Source: Prochlorococcus sp. AG-347-G22 (GTDB lineage: Bacteria; Cyanobacteriota; Cyanobacteriia; PCC-6307; Cyanobiaceae). Taken from it: a DNA stretch of 57,318 nt. Every line of letters starts with the position of its first letter. Position 1 is the first letter of the stretch. Below, one piece after another: positions 11,695 through 21,149 of this stretch. Below the pieces are notes generated by a model. The model did not search any database and was not told the origin of the DNA. It saw only the letters and a list, made by a program, of their open reading frames with translations. Both the position numbers and the translations under genes were made by a program. The stretch covers positions 1-57,318 of the forward strand of contig QCBK01000009.1 in assembly GCA_003281635.1 (NCBI GenBank), given 5' to 3'.

Positions 11695-12231
11695 ATGAAT
11701 AATTCTCAAGAATCAGAAGATCATTCTAAAGACAATGATTACCAGACAATTGAGCAAACGATGGAAAAGCTTTCTGGCGGGACGAGAAGACTTGCTGCTC
11801 AACTTACAACCTCTTCGAGTTTCGACTCTTTATGGAATGTTTTAACAGATTATGATCGACTAAATCTCTATATACCAAATTTACTTTCAAGCAAAAAAAT
11901 ATATCAAAAGAACAATAATGTGCACCTTAAACAAGTTGGAGCTCAGGATTTTCTTGGTATGAAATTTTCAGCTGAAGTAACTATTGATTTATTTGAAGAT
12001 AAAACACTTGGCCTTTTAAAATTCAATTTGATTAAAGGCGATTTTAGGAAGTTTGAAGGTAGTTGGAAAATTCAAAATATTATAAACACTTCAAAAAATT
12101 CATTAATTTACGATCTCACTGTTCAAGGTTGTCAGTGGATGCCTATAGGGATGATAGAAAAGAGACTTAAAAAAGATCTATCAGAAAATTTGATTGCCGT
12201 CGATAAGCAAGCAAAATTATCAATCAATTAA
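11695..12231 (+). CDS. SRPBCC / START-like (polyketide cyclase/dehydrase) family protein
   Basis: Small soluble protein with a predicted helix-grip (Bet v1/START-like) fold that binds hydrophobic ligands. The region from about residue 35, with LWNVLTDYDRLNLYIPNL, is the typical start of the domain, and the C-terminal helix follows a QWMPIGMIEKRL segment. The ligand is unknown; relatives in cyanobacteria and chloroplasts are often listed as cyclase/dehydrase proteins. I place the start at the ATG at 11695 (MNNSQESED, 178 aa). An upstream in-frame TTG at 11677 would add six residues. The first ~30 residues are acidic and probably disordered. It is divergent from petH. Confidence 0.82.
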   Translation: MNNSQESEDHSKDNDYQTIEQTMEKLSGGTRRLAAQLTTSSSFDSLWNVLTDYDRLNLYIPNLLSSKKIYQKNNNVHLKQVGAQDFLGMKFSAEVTIDLFEDKTLGLLKFNLIKGDFRKFEGSWKIQNIINTSKNSLIYDLTVQGCQWMPIGMIEKRLKKDLSENLIAVDKQAKLSIN

Positions 12232-12247
12232 GTAAAAATTTTTTAAA

Positions 12248-12320
12248 TAGCCCCAAGGGGATTCGAACCCCTGTCGCCTCCGTGAAAGGGAGGTGTCCTA
12301 GGCCTCTAGACGATGGGGCC
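12248..12320 (-). tRNA. tRNA-Glu (TTC)
   Basis: The minus strand folds into a standard cloverleaf of 73 bases. The acceptor arm GGCCCCA pairs with TGGGGCT with a G1-U72 pair, as in other cyanobacterial and plastid tRNA-Glu. The D-arm contains GTCTAGAGGCCTAGGAC. The anticodon loop in CTCCCTTTCACGGAG reads TTC, and the T-arm is AGGGGTTCGAATCCCCT. CCA is not encoded. This tRNA supplies both translation and the C5 pathway to chlorophyll and cobalamin through glutamyl-tRNA reductase. It lies just downstream of sasA. Confidence 0.97.
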
Positions 12321-12361
12321 AGGAAATCAGCATTACAGCTTATTAAAAACTAAGAGTAAGG

Positions 12362-13480
12362 CTAGCCTTTCGTCAAGTATTGTTGCTCTTTGTTTTGTCC
12401 TTGCCACACAGGAACGGTAAAATGGAAACAAGAACCTAAACCAACTTCAGATACAACCCATATTCTTCCTCCATGGACTTGTACTATTCTCCTGCATACA
12501 GATAACCCTATGCCAAATCCTGAAGTTCCTTCAGAAGTCTGTGGGAGCCTTACCCTATCAAGAAAAATTCTTTTTTGTTCGCTCAAAGGAATACCTGCAC
12601 CTTTGTCACAAATTGTTATTTCTACCCATTGATTTGTCTTATGAATCATAGTGATTTTTATAGATCCAGAGTCTTTAGAAAATTTAATAGCATTTTCAAT
12701 TAAATTTAAAAATACTTGCCTCATTCTTCTTTGATCTGCAAATACATTGGGCAGATCAGATGGAATATCGGTATCAATTTCAATATTTCTTAATCTCCAG
12801 AATTTTTCTAATTCGAGTATTACTTCAGCACTAATATTACCTAGATCAATTTTCTGAGGATTAAATAACGCTTCCCATTTAGTTGTTCCAACTTCTAAAA
12901 GATCCTGAGATAAGAGTTCAATCTCTTCTAAACGTCTTTTTATTACCTCTTGCAATTTTGAAATATCTATTTGACCTAGTTTTTGACTTTGAACAGCCAA
13001 AGTAGCAGCTGTTAAAGGTGTTCTTAATTCATGCGCAACCATTCTTAATAATCTTTCCTGAGACTCTATTCTTTTTGTTAATGTCTCATTTTCTTGTCTT
13101 AAAACGAGAAGTTCGTCTTCCAATAGAAATTCTTTTTGAGTTCTTATGGAATCAATTTTGGATGGCTGCAAATTAATCCCTAGATTTTTTGTTAAGCCTT
13201 CCTGTGTCCACCTTGGCAACCATTTTTGTAACTGAGAAAAAATATTACTTCCAGCAAATATTTGCTTTGGAGCTGGTGAAACCTTTATAAGAGCAGGAAT
13301 AGCAACTAATCTGTGTAATTCAAGTAATTCCGGCTGCTCTGTGGGCTCAGAAATCTGGAGAGATATCTTAAATTCACAATCATCTGATTCTAAATAAGCT
13401 ATTAACGACTTAATATCATTGCTAGAAAGTTGATTTCTAGCTGCCACAAGTATTAATTTTAACTCTTTTTTATCATTCAA
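12362..13480 (-). CDS. sasA: Circadian clock output histidine kinase SasA
   Basis: Sensor histidine kinase that reads the KaiC state and phosphorylates the response regulator RpaA. The N-terminal ~95 residues match the KaiB-like thioredoxin-fold domain (start [13 protein letters not shown]). A coiled linker around 115-140 precedes the dimerisation domain with the H-box [11 protein letters not shown] (His150). The ATPase domain has [17 protein letters not shown] and [13 protein letters not shown]. No membrane segment is present, so it is soluble. Length (372) fits SasA. Prochlorococcus is known to keep SasA with a KaiBC-only timer, but no kai genes are in this window. It is divergent from the lyase-like gene; tRNA-Glu follows. 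Confidence 0.95.
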   Translation of the reverse strand: MNDKKELKLILVAARNQLSSNDIKSLIAYLESDDCEFKISLQISEPTEQPELLELHRLVAIPALIKVSPAPKQIFAGSNIFSQLQKWLPRWTQEGLTKNLGINLQPSKIDSIRTQKEFLLEDELLVLRQENETLTKRIESQERLLRMVAHELRTPLTAATLAVQSQKLGQIDISKLQEVIKRRLEEIELLSQDLLEVGTTKWEALFNPQKIDLGNISAEVILELEKFWRLRNIEIDTDIPSDLPNVFADQRRMRQVFLNLIENAIKFSKDSGSIKITMIHKTNQWVEITICDKGAGIPLSEQKRIFLDRVRLPQTSEGTSGFGIGLSVCRRIVQVHGGRIWVVSEVGLGSCFHFTVPVWQGQNKEQQYLTKG

Positions 13481-13586
13481 AAGATTTCCTCTGAAGTGTT
13501 GAAAAGCTGTTAATCCTTACAAACACCTTAAGATATTTTTTTTTATTTTACATATAGGCTATGAAATAAATAGGACTTATTTATAT

Positions 13587-14126
13587 ATGGTTGCTATTAA
13601 CTCTAAGAAAAACCTACATTTTGGTGAGAATCCTCCAGAAATCAATCTGAATAGTAATTTAAAAAGATGGTTTTCGAGGAATATTGGATTATGGAAATCG
13701 AATAGAACGTATTTTCTCGATGAACAACAAAAAACTTATAATTTAGGTATGAATTTAAATATACAAGCTCTCGAAAGCAAATCCGAATGGGAGTCGTATT
13801 ATAAATTTACTTGGTACCCAGAAAAAAAATATAATTTCTTTGACGAAAATCCTCAGTATAAAGAACGAGGAGAAATGAGAGCATTTTTAAAAGGTCATCA
13901 ACTTATGAGGGAAAATTTTTATTTAAGTAATGTTGAAGGGATTTCAAATATTAAGCAAGTCGACGAGCACGAAATGATTTTTGAATCTTCTTACAAAGAT
14001 TGGTATATCATTGAACACACAAGACTTGTAGATTCTGATAATTATAGATTTAGGGTCATATATTCATGGAACAAAAATAAGCTAAAAATAGTAGAGAATC
14101 ATCATGAAATTAAAATTAATAAATAA
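13587..14126 (+). CDS. CpeS/CpcS-like phycobiliprotein lyase family protein
   Basis: The 179-residue protein resembles the CpeS/CpcS (S/U-type) lyases, lipocalin-like chaperones that attach bilins to Cys of phycobiliproteins. The recognisable part is the opening helix and strand WFSRNIGLWKSNRTYF (about residues 28-43), followed by beta-strand-rich sequence with RGEMRAFLKGHQLMRENFY. High-light Prochlorococcus lacks phycobilisomes and keeps at most a degenerate phycoerythrin, so the client is uncertain. It could serve that remnant beta subunit or have moved to another tetrapyrrole. Homology is judged by eye and is moderate. Confidence 0.72.
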   Translation: MVAINSKKNLHFGENPPEINLNSNLKRWFSRNIGLWKSNRTYFLDEQQKTYNLGMNLNIQALESKSEWESYYKFTWYPEKKYNFFDENPQYKERGEMRAFLKGHQLMRENFYLSNVEGISNIKQVDEHEMIFESSYKDWYIIEHTRLVDSDNYRFRVIYSWNKNKLKIVENHHEIKINK

Positions 14127-14196
14127 ATTCTTCTTGCAGATTTAGTAAAAAAAAAATAATGTTATCTTTAGTAATATGAATTAAAATAAACCAAAT

Positions 14197-14631
14197 ATGG
14201 ATATCAAAATAACTAAAGTTTTTGCAATCTGCCTAATTTTCTCATCTTTATTAATTGATATAAATAATAAATTTAATAATGTAAAAGCAAATGTTAAAAA
14301 TTCGCCTGCAAACAAAAATGATTTAGATTTATATCATGGGATGGGTGTTTCTTTTTTATGTAATGCGACAAGAAAAGGATTTGATTTAAACTTCTCAAAG
14401 ACACTAAGTGTTGCCTCTGCAACATTCGCATCAGTGGTTTCACAAAAACACGGAGGGAAAATAATAGAAGGAAAGAAAGAACAAACAATTGATATGAAAC
14501 AATTACAATTTATCGCATCTCTTCAATTAGTTGAAGCAGCTCTTAAAGTGTGCCCAGATAATGTTCCTGAAAAGATCGAAAAACAATTTAAGATTGAAAC
14601 TGAGAGACTCAAAAAATTGCAAGGATTATAA
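14197..14631 (+). CDS. Hypothetical exported protein (144 aa)
   Basis: Not assigned to a functional family. The first ~22 residues (basic start, then AICLIFSSLLI) look like a signal peptide or an uncleaved anchor. The mature part is mostly polar, with a central alpha-helical stretch (FLCNATRKGFDLNF, then ASATFASVVSQKHGG) and two Cys residues, near 46 and 120, that could form a disulfide in the periplasm or lumen. The C-terminus is Lys-rich and helical. The gene stands alone between the lyase-like gene and the convergent prs, with 15 bases to the latter. Some picocyanobacterial homologues may carry phosphodiesterase-type names, but I see no catalytic motif. Confidence 0.65.
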   Translation: MDIKITKVFAICLIFSSLLIDINNKFNNVKANVKNSPANKNDLDLYHGMGVSFLCNATRKGFDLNFSKTLSVASATFASVVSQKHGGKIIEGKKEQTIDMKQLQFIASLQLVEAALKVCPDNVPEKIEKQFKIETERLKKLQGL

Positions 14632-14646
14632 AACCAATAATTTCTT

Positions 14647-15642
14647 CTATCTAAACATAGAACTAACTGAACTTTCTTCGTGGATTCTCCAAATAGCTTC
14701 CCCAAGCATATTTGCGACAGAGAGAACTTTTAACTGTGGAAAATTATCTTTATGTATAACAGGTATGCTATTAGTGACAATAACTTGTTCGAATAGATTC
14801 TTAGTACTTAATCTTTCATAAGAAGGAGGAGAAAATACAGCATGTGATGCACATGCAAATATCCTATTAGCCCCTTCTTTTTTTAGTAAATTAGCTCCAG
14901 AGCAAATTGTGCCGCCAGTGTCTATCATGTCATCTATAAGGATTGCCGTTTTACCTTTAACTTCTCCAATAACTGTTAGGCTTTCAGCGATATTATGAGC
15001 AGATCTCCTTTTGTCAATGATAGCCAACGGGGCATCTTTCATTAATTTTGCGAATGCTCTTGCTCTAGCCACCCCACCTACATCAGGAGAGACTACAACT
15101 ATTTCTTTTAAATCTAAAGTTTCTAGATAATCAATTAACACAGGCGAACCGTAAATATGATCGCATGGTATATCAAAATAACCCTGTATTTGAGCCGAAT
15201 GTAAGTCCATAGCGAGAACCCTATCAACTCCTGATTTTTCAAGTAAATTAGCAGTTAATTTTGCAGTTATAGACTCTCTTCCAGAAGTCTTTCTATCTGC
15301 CCTTGCATATCCAAAATAAGGAATTACAGCTGTTATTTGTCTTGCAGAGGCTCTCTTGCATGCATCAACCATAATCATAAGCTCCATTAAACTATCGTTT
15401 ACAGGAGCACAAGTAGGTTGTATCAAGAATACATCGCAACCTCTGATAGATTGCTGAATCTGAACATAAAGTTCTCCATCAGCAAATCTTTTGGATATTA
15501 AAGGTACATTTTCAATCCCTAGGTATGATGCAATTTCTTCAGCTAATTTAGGATTTGTAGTCCCACTGACTAGCCTTAATCTACTATTAGTTAGATTAAA
15601 GTTCGATTCTTTACTCTGCATTGCCGTGATAAAACTTGTCAC
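14647..15642 (-). CDS. prs: Ribose-phosphate pyrophosphokinase
   Basis: Makes PRPP from ribose-5-phosphate and ATP for nucleotides, NAD, His and Trp. The PRPP synthase patterns are visible: RFADGELYVQIQQSIRG (about residues 42-58), DLHSAQIQGYFDIPCDH in the catalytic flexible-loop region, and the PRPP-binding loop ILIDDMIDTGGTI (about 235-247). The start is the GTG at 15642, which gives the MTSFITA N-terminus and 331 residues; an ATG seven codons inside (15621) is the alternative. It is divergent from malQ across 245 AT-rich bases. Confidence 0.96.
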   Translation of the reverse strand: MTSFITAMQSKESNFNLTNSRLRLVSGTTNPKLAEEIASYLGIENVPLISKRFADGELYVQIQQSIRGCDVFLIQPTCAPVNDSLMELMIMVDACKRASARQITAVIPYFGYARADRKTSGRESITAKLTANLLEKSGVDRVLAMDLHSAQIQGYFDIPCDHIYGSPVLIDYLETLDLKEIVVVSPDVGGVARARAFAKLMKDAPLAIIDKRRSAHNIAESLTVIGEVKGKTAILIDDMIDTGGTICSGANLLKKEGANRIFACASHAVFSPPSYERLSTKNLFEQVIVTNSIPVIHKDNFPQLKVLSVANMLGEAIWRIHEESSVSSMFR

Positions 15643-15887
15643 GAAATTTGCGCCATAAAACTATATTCTTATCGTAGTCGTTTATGTGAATTTCGCAAAA
15701 AATAATGACTAGATGTTTTCAAAAGTCACATCAACTAAGAAAAAAATCGTTAATTAAAATTTAGAATTTATAATTATTCAGAAATAAAAACTAGGAATGA
15801 TATTTGTCAATTAAAAAAAATTTGTATATGGTTGAATTTAGAGAACAAACAACCCATTAAGTGTAAGAATCAAAATATATTTAAACA

Positions 15888-17408
15888 ATGCCTTTAGAGT
15901 CAATTATTGCAAGAAAATCATTAGGGTTACTTATGCATCCAACATGTATACCCGGAGGAAGAGTATGTGGAACTTTTGGAAGAGGAGCTAAAGAGTGGAT
16001 AAATAAACTTCATAAGCATGGAATTGAATACTGGCAATTTTTACCTCTTACACCTACTGACTCTACAGGTTCTCCATATAGTTCCCCATCTAGTTTTGCA
16101 CTAAACCCATGGTTTTTGGATATAGATGATTTAATCGAAAAAGGTTTTATATTCATATCAAATAAAGAGAATCTAGGACCAACAAATCAAAATAAAGATC
16201 ATTTTGATTTTGATATTGCGGATGACTTGACCGAGAAATTAGGTCTCCTCCTTTTGCAAGGTTGGAGTTCACAATCTAAAGAAAGGAAAATTAATTTCAA
16301 CAAATGGGTCATTAGGAATTCTTGGGTTGAAGATTATGCAACATTTGTTGTTATCAGAGAGGAATTTAATATGTTGCCTTGGTGGGAATGGCCTAAAGAA
16401 TTTAAAATAAAAAATAACAAGTTCTTAAAATCGTGGATTAAGAAAAAAAGCGAAGAGATACTTATTAAAAAATTAATACAGTGGCATCTTGATGAGCAAT
16501 GGAGAGTCATTAAAAACTTTGCAAAATCCAGAGATATTAAGTTAATAGGAGATTTACCTTTTTATGTCTCTAGAGACAGCGCCGACGTATGGAGTAATAA
16601 ATCATTATTTTCAATTTTTAAAAATGGAGATTTAATCTTTCAAAGTGGAGTTCCACCTGATTATTTTTCATCAACAGGACAATTATGGGGTACTCCAACT
16701 TACTTTTGGTCAAAACATAAGAGGACTAATTTCGATTGGTGGAGAAAAAGATTTCAAAGACAATTTGAACTTGTGGACATATTGAGATTTGATCATTTCA
16801 GAGGTTTAGCCGGCTACTGGAGAGTTAATGGCAGTTCTAAAACGGCAATTATTGGGAAATGGATAACTTCTCCAGGTAGAACACTATTGAATAAAGTAAA
16901 AAAGGATCTAGGGGGTAACTACCTACCAATTATTGCTGAGGATCTGGGAGTAATAACCCCAGATGTAGAGAAATTAAGAAAAAATTTCGAACTTCCTGGT
17001 ATGAAAATATTACAATTCGCTTTTGATGGCAATGAAGATAATCCTTATTTACCTAAGAATATTGAAGGAGAAAATTGGGTTGTTTATACAGGAACTCACG
17101 ACAACTCTACTTCGGCTTCATGGTGGAAATATTTAGATAATGAATCCAAAAAAAGAATTAAAGAAGAGTATAAATTTTCAGAAAATCCTTCTTGGGATTT
17201 AATAGAAATTGGTATGAAAACAAATGCTAATCTCTTTATCGCACCATTACAAGATCTATTATCTCTAGACGATTCAAGTAGATTAAATAAACCTGGCACC
17301 ACAAAAGATAACTGGAAATGGAAGTTAAATTGTCCTTTAGAAGAAATAGAAGATAATGTAAGAATGTTTAGTGAGCTAGGGAATAATTTTGGGAGAATTC
17401 TCAAGTAG
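15888..17408 (+). CDS. malQ: 4-alpha-glucanotransferase (amylomaltase)
   Basis: GH77 disproportionating enzyme that transfers glucan chains between maltodextrins during glycogen turnover. Family landmarks are RKSLGLLMHPTC at the start, WQFLPLTPTDSTGSPYSSPS (about 45-64), the GDLPFYVSRDSADVW segment (about 221-235), the nucleophile region ILRFDHFRGLAGYW (about 302-315) and the acid/base Glu in IIAEDLGVITP (about 347-357). TGTHDNST follows. Length 506 is typical of the short bacterial form. The 245-base upstream intergenic region, shared with prs, holds no other visible gene. Confidence 0.96.
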   Translation: MPLESIIARKSLGLLMHPTCIPGGRVCGTFGRGAKEWINKLHKHGIEYWQFLPLTPTDSTGSPYSSPSSFALNPWFLDIDDLIEKGFIFISNKENLGPTNQNKDHFDFDIADDLTEKLGLLLLQGWSSQSKERKINFNKWVIRNSWVEDYATFVVIREEFNMLPWWEWPKEFKIKNNKFLKSWIKKKSEEILIKKLIQWHLDEQWRVIKNFAKSRDIKLIGDLPFYVSRDSADVWSNKSLFSIFKNGDLIFQSGVPPDYFSSTGQLWGTPTYFWSKHKRTNFDWWRKRFQRQFELVDILRFDHFRGLAGYWRVNGSSKTAIIGKWITSPGRTLLNKVKKDLGGNYLPIIAEDLGVITPDVEKLRKNFELPGMKILQFAFDGNEDNPYLPKNIEGENWVVYTGTHDNSTSASWWKYLDNESKKRIKEEYKFSENPSWDLIEIGMKTNANLFIAPLQDLLSLDDSSRLNKPGTTKDNWKWKLNCPLEEIEDNVRMFSELGNNFGRILK

Positions 17409-17423
17409 AATTTATTAATATTA

Positions 17424-17915
17424 TTAATCGACCATTTGATTTTCAATATTTTGAATCTCTATAACATTTACATTTAAAATTAAGTATCTCTTTAATATAA
17501 ATATAGTTAGAACCAATATAAAAAAATACAAAAGACTTCCTTGCCAAGTATTTATAAGATCGAATTTCCTGAGCAGAAAATCCTTTTCCTCTTTCTTTAA
17601 AATTTTTCTTTCTTTAACTGCTAACTTTAATAATGTATTTTTTTTTAAAGCTAAGCATTCTTCTAATTTTATTAATATGGATCTTATAAAAGGGTAATCT
17701 GGCCTAATTTTATTATTGTTATTTTCAATAGAGTTTATTATTCGTTCAGGAATTTTTGAAATGTGTGACAATTCTTTAATTGTAAGGTTTTGTTTTATTC
17801 TTCCTTCTTTTACTAACTTTGCGATTTCTATATATTGGTCAATCAATCCAGAACTAAAATCTTTATTTTTTTTAGAATTTTTTTTAAATAAAAAGAGATT
17901 TTTCAAAATATTCAT
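17424..17915 (-). CDS. RodZ-like helix-turn-helix protein with C-terminal membrane segment
   Basis: Small protein (163 aa) with an N-terminal basic stretch, then a Cro/C1-type HTH (about residues 28-95: LVKEGRIKQNLTIKELSHISKI and following). A basic juxtamembrane region precedes a single hydrophobic segment near 130-150 and a short outer tail. This order matches RodZ, the MreB-linked shape factor, but the large periplasmic beta-domain of RodZ is missing. It may be a reduced RodZ-like protein or a membrane-tethered regulator. It ends 16 bases from the convergent malQ stop. The fold is seen; the role is not known. Confidence 0.75.
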   Translation of the reverse strand: MNILKNLFLFKKNSKKNKDFSSGLIDQYIEIAKLVKEGRIKQNLTIKELSHISKIPERIINSIENNNNKIRPDYPFIRSILIKLEECLALKKNTLLKLAVKERKILKKEEKDFLLRKFDLINTWQGSLLYFFILVLTIFILKRYLILNVNVIEIQNIENQMVD

Positions 17916-18022
17916 TTAATCTAACAAAGATAAATAATCTTTTACTTCTCATATTTAAAACATTACTTCTAATCTTAATCGAATTAAATCATATGTAAGA
18001 TAATTAGATATAAATGTAGAAA

Positions 18023-19678
18023 CTAAACTGTAGAAATAATATTTTGCAATGCACTTTTTGCAATATTCATAGGGCTAAAAGTATCTCTAATTAAAGCTAA
18101 AAGTTTTTTGGCATCAGTAAATTCTAATTTTTCATCTTTTATAAGACTTAAAAGAAGATTCTTCCTAACTTCGGATCCTTTTTTACTGACAAATAATTTC
18201 AATCCAGCGTTCGCAACTGGTATGAGATCTGAATTAATATTCTCTGAATCTCTAAATAAAATGTTTAATAAACTTTCAACTTTTTCAATTTGGATTTGAC
18301 CTTTTTTATCAAAAACGACTTCTAAAAGTATGTCTAAAATCTCTTCAGAATTATCGGTTAGTAATTTTTTAGCAATAAATGGATAAGCTATTTTTAAAAT
18401 TTTAAATTCAGGATCTAACCTTAGTGCTAAACCTTCTTGACTAACTACTGCTCTTATTATTAAGGCAAACCTACTGGGGACTCTGAAAGGATAGGAATAC
18501 ATTAGTTTTGAGAATTTATCAGTTACATTTTTAAGATTAAAATTACCAACCTCAGCACCAAAAGATCCTCCTAGAACTTCTTTTAATGGATCAACAAGTT
18601 TTTGAAGATCTTGTTCTTTGGTTAAAAAACCTAATTTCTGGAAATCTTCTGCAAGAAGATAATATTCTTCGTTTATTATGTGAACAATTGCCTTAATAAG
18701 AGTAAGTCTATCTGAATTTGTAATGGTGTCCATCATTCCGAAATCAACATAAGCTAAATTGCCACAATCCGCATTTCCTCCTTTAAGAGCAAACATATTT
18801 CCTGGATGTGGGTCTGCATGAAAATATCCAAATTCAAATAATTGCTGCAGGCCACTGATGACGCATGTTTTTATAAACGAAGCAGGTATTAAGTTATTTT
18901 CCTCTAGTAAAGTTCGATCTCTTAACTTAACTCCATTAATCCAAGAAGTTGTGATTACCCTTTTTGATGAAAACTGTTTTTCTAATTTAGGTATAAAAAT
19001 ATTTGGGTTATTTTTGAATAAATTTGCAAACTTCAAAGCATTTTCGGCCTCTTTTTGATAGTCAATTTCATCAAAAAGTGCCTTACCGAATTCATCTATT
19101 AATTCTCCAATTCCAACACCTATATTTAATGGTAAAAGTGGGGATAAAAAAGTTCCTAAAAACCTTAAGATTACAACGTCCCTTCTTATGAGAAAGTATA
19201 AATTTGGCCGCTGTACTTTCACAGCTAGATAAGAATTATTTAGTTTTGCTTTATAAACTTGACCTAAGCTTGCAGAAGCAATAGGAAAATCAGGAAACTC
19301 TTCAAATAATTCATTAGCAGAGGATCCAAGTTCCTCTTCAATAATTTTTAAAGCAATTTTGTGATTAAATGCTGGAAGATTATCTTGTAAGTTTGTAAGT
19401 TCTGAAAGCCAATCTTGTCTAACAAGATCAGGTCTAGTTGAGAGTGCTTGGCCTAATTTGATAAAACAAGGGCCTAAATCCGTTATTACATCAAAAAGAT
19501 ATTTCGAAAGATTTTTTTGTACATTTTTATTTTTACTGTTACCTTGAAAAAGTATTCTTAAAAAAAGAAAAATAAAAGTTAAAAGGATATATAAAACTCT
19601 TGGGATAAAAATCCATGGTCTCAAAATCAACCAAAGAAAGTCATCTTTTGCTGAATATTTCGAATAAGAACTTTTCAT
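18023..19678 (-). CDS. ABC1/AarF/UbiB family atypical kinase
   Basis: Atypical protein-kinase-like protein linked to quinone or prenyl-lipid metabolism in bacteria and plastids. The ABC1 hallmark KxGQ motif is present as IKLGQALSTRPDL (about residues 73-85). Ala-rich ASASLGQVYKAK stands for the nucleotide loop, VKVQRPN holds the putative ATP-site Lys, and YFHADPHPGNMFAL (about 286-299) and AYVDFGMMD match the catalytic and metal motifs. A hydrophobic stretch near residues 24-43 may insert in the membrane. At 551 residues the length is usual. Cyanobacteria carry several paralogues, so the exact one cannot be named. The gene is divergent from the decarboxylase. Confidence 0.92.
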   Translation of the reverse strand: MKSSYSKYSAKDDFLWLILRPWIFIPRVLYILLTFIFLFLRILFQGNSKNKNVQKNLSKYLFDVITDLGPCFIKLGQALSTRPDLVRQDWLSELTNLQDNLPAFNHKIALKIIEEELGSSANELFEEFPDFPIASASLGQVYKAKLNNSYLAVKVQRPNLYFLIRRDVVILRFLGTFLSPLLPLNIGVGIGELIDEFGKALFDEIDYQKEAENALKFANLFKNNPNIFIPKLEKQFSSKRVITTSWINGVKLRDRTLLEENNLIPASFIKTCVISGLQQLFEFGYFHADPHPGNMFALKGGNADCGNLAYVDFGMMDTITNSDRLTLIKAIVHIINEEYYLLAEDFQKLGFLTKEQDLQKLVDPLKEVLGGSFGAEVGNFNLKNVTDKFSKLMYSYPFRVPSRFALIIRAVVSQEGLALRLDPEFKILKIAYPFIAKKLLTDNSEEILDILLEVVFDKKGQIQIEKVESLLNILFRDSENINSDLIPVANAGLKLFVSKKGSEVRKNLLLSLIKDEKLEFTDAKKLLALIRDTFSPMNIAKSALQNIISTV

Positions 19679-19742
19679 TAAAGTTAAAAAATATCAAAAA
19701 AGATTACCATGTAGTCCATTCTATCTATGTCAATAATACTTT

Positions 19743-21140
19743 ATGAGCATTTCATCTTTTCTAACTAAAAAGTTTTTAAAGTCTTTATTCTTTCCCGCCC
19801 ATAACAGAGGGGCAGCTTTACCAAAGAAATTAGTAAAGTTATTAAAAAATCAACCCGGGTATTGGGACTTGCCCGAACTACCAGAAATAGGCTCCCCACT
19901 ATCCCAAAGAGGATTAATTGCTAAATCTCAAAGAGAATTCTCAGACAAATTTGGGGCTAAAGGATGTTTTTTTGGAGTTAATGGAGCTTCCGGATTAATA
20001 CAATCAGCAGTAATTGCAATGGCAAATCCAGGCGAAAGTATCCTAATGCCTAGAAATGTTCATATAAGTGTTATAAAAATCTGTGCGATGCAGAATATAA
20101 ATCCAATATTTTTTGACTTAGAGTTTTCAACCGTAACGGGGCATTACAAACCAATTACAAAAATCTGGTTGGAAAATGTATTTAAAAAAATAAATTTTGA
20201 TCAGAATAAAATTGCAGGTGTTATTCTTGTTAATCCCTCTTATCATGGTTATGCCGGAGATTTAGAGCCTTTAATAGATTTTTGTCATAAAAAAAATTTA
20301 CCTGTTTTAGTAGATGAGGCCCATGGTTCATATTTTCTTTTTTGTGAAAACCTTAATTTACCAAAATCGGCCTTATTATCAAACGCTGATTTAGTAGTTA
20401 ATTCATTGCATAAGTCGCTTAATGGATTAACTCAAACAGCGGTACTTTGGTACAAAGGGAATTTAATTAATGAATGTAATTTAATCAAAAGTATTAATTT
20501 GCTGCAAACTACCAGTCCAAGTTCCTTATTACTTTCTTCTTGTGAAGAGTCTATTAAAGACTGGCTTAACAAAAAAAGTTTATCAAAATATCAAAGAAGG
20601 ATATTAGAGGCAAAAAGTATTTATAAAAAATTAATTAAAAAAAATATTCCTCTCATAGAAACTCAGGACCCCTTAAAAATTGTAGTAAATACTTCTAAAG
20701 CTGGGATTGATGGTTTTACTGCTGATAAATTTTTTTATAGAAATGGCCTTATTGCCGAATTGCCCGAAATGATGACTCTCACTTTTTGCTTAGGATTTGG
20801 AAATCAAAAAGATTTTCTTAATTTATTTGAAAAGTTATGGAAAAAATTACTATTAAATTCCAAAAAATCAAAAAGTTTAAAAGTGCTCAAATCGCCCTTT
20901 AAATTAGTTCAAGCTCCCGAAATCGAAATTGGAATCGCTTGGAGAAGTAAGACTCGGAATATTTCTTTCTCACAATCATTAAATACAATATCTGGAGATA
21001 TTATTTGCCCTTATCCTCCTGGTATACCTCTACTAATTCCTGGTGAAAAAATTGATATAGATAGGTTTAATTGGATAAATAATCAAAGTTTATGCAATAA
21101 AGATCTGGTAAATTTTAATATAAGAGTCTTAGACACATAG
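19743..21140 (+). CDS. Orn/Lys/Arg decarboxylase family PLP enzyme
   Basis: Fold-type I PLP-dependent amino acid decarboxylase of the group III family. The substrate may be lysine, ornithine or arginine; the family alone does not decide. The GVNGASGLIQSAV segment (about 78-90) binds the cofactor phosphate, the VLVDEAHGSYF motif (about 188-198) holds Asp191 for the pyridine nitrogen, and the Schiff-base lysine is Lys224 in NSLHKSLNGLTQ. At 465 residues it is the short, wingless form common in cyanobacteria and firmicutes, unlike the ~700-residue E. coli enzymes. The C-terminal ICPYPPGIPLLIPGE motif is typical. cdsA begins 9 bases downstream, so the two are probably co-transcribed. Confidence 0.92.
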   Translation: MSISSFLTKKFLKSLFFPAHNRGAALPKKLVKLLKNQPGYWDLPELPEIGSPLSQRGLIAKSQREFSDKFGAKGCFFGVNGASGLIQSAVIAMANPGESILMPRNVHISVIKICAMQNINPIFFDLEFSTVTGHYKPITKIWLENVFKKINFDQNKIAGVILVNPSYHGYAGDLEPLIDFCHKKNLPVLVDEAHGSYFLFCENLNLPKSALLSNADLVVNSLHKSLNGLTQTAVLWYKGNLINECNLIKSINLLQTTSPSSLLLSSCEESIKDWLNKKSLSKYQRRILEAKSIYKKLIKKNIPLIETQDPLKIVVNTSKAGIDGFTADKFFYRNGLIAELPEMMTLTFCLGFGNQKDFLNLFEKLWKKLLLNSKKSKSLKVLKSPFKLVQAPEIEIGIAWRSKTRNISFSQSLNTISGDIICPYPPGIPLLIPGEKIDIDRFNWINNQSLCNKDLVNFNIRVLDT

Positions 21141-21149
21141 CAATTTAAT

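Noticed and set aside
14531..14821. Plus-strand frame overlapping the end of the exported-protein gene and the start of the convergent prs region
   Set aside because: Overlaps two supported genes and has no recognisable feature.
17716..17919. Plus-strand frame opposite the RodZ-like gene
   Set aside because: Shadow frame in an AT-rich gene; no supporting motif.
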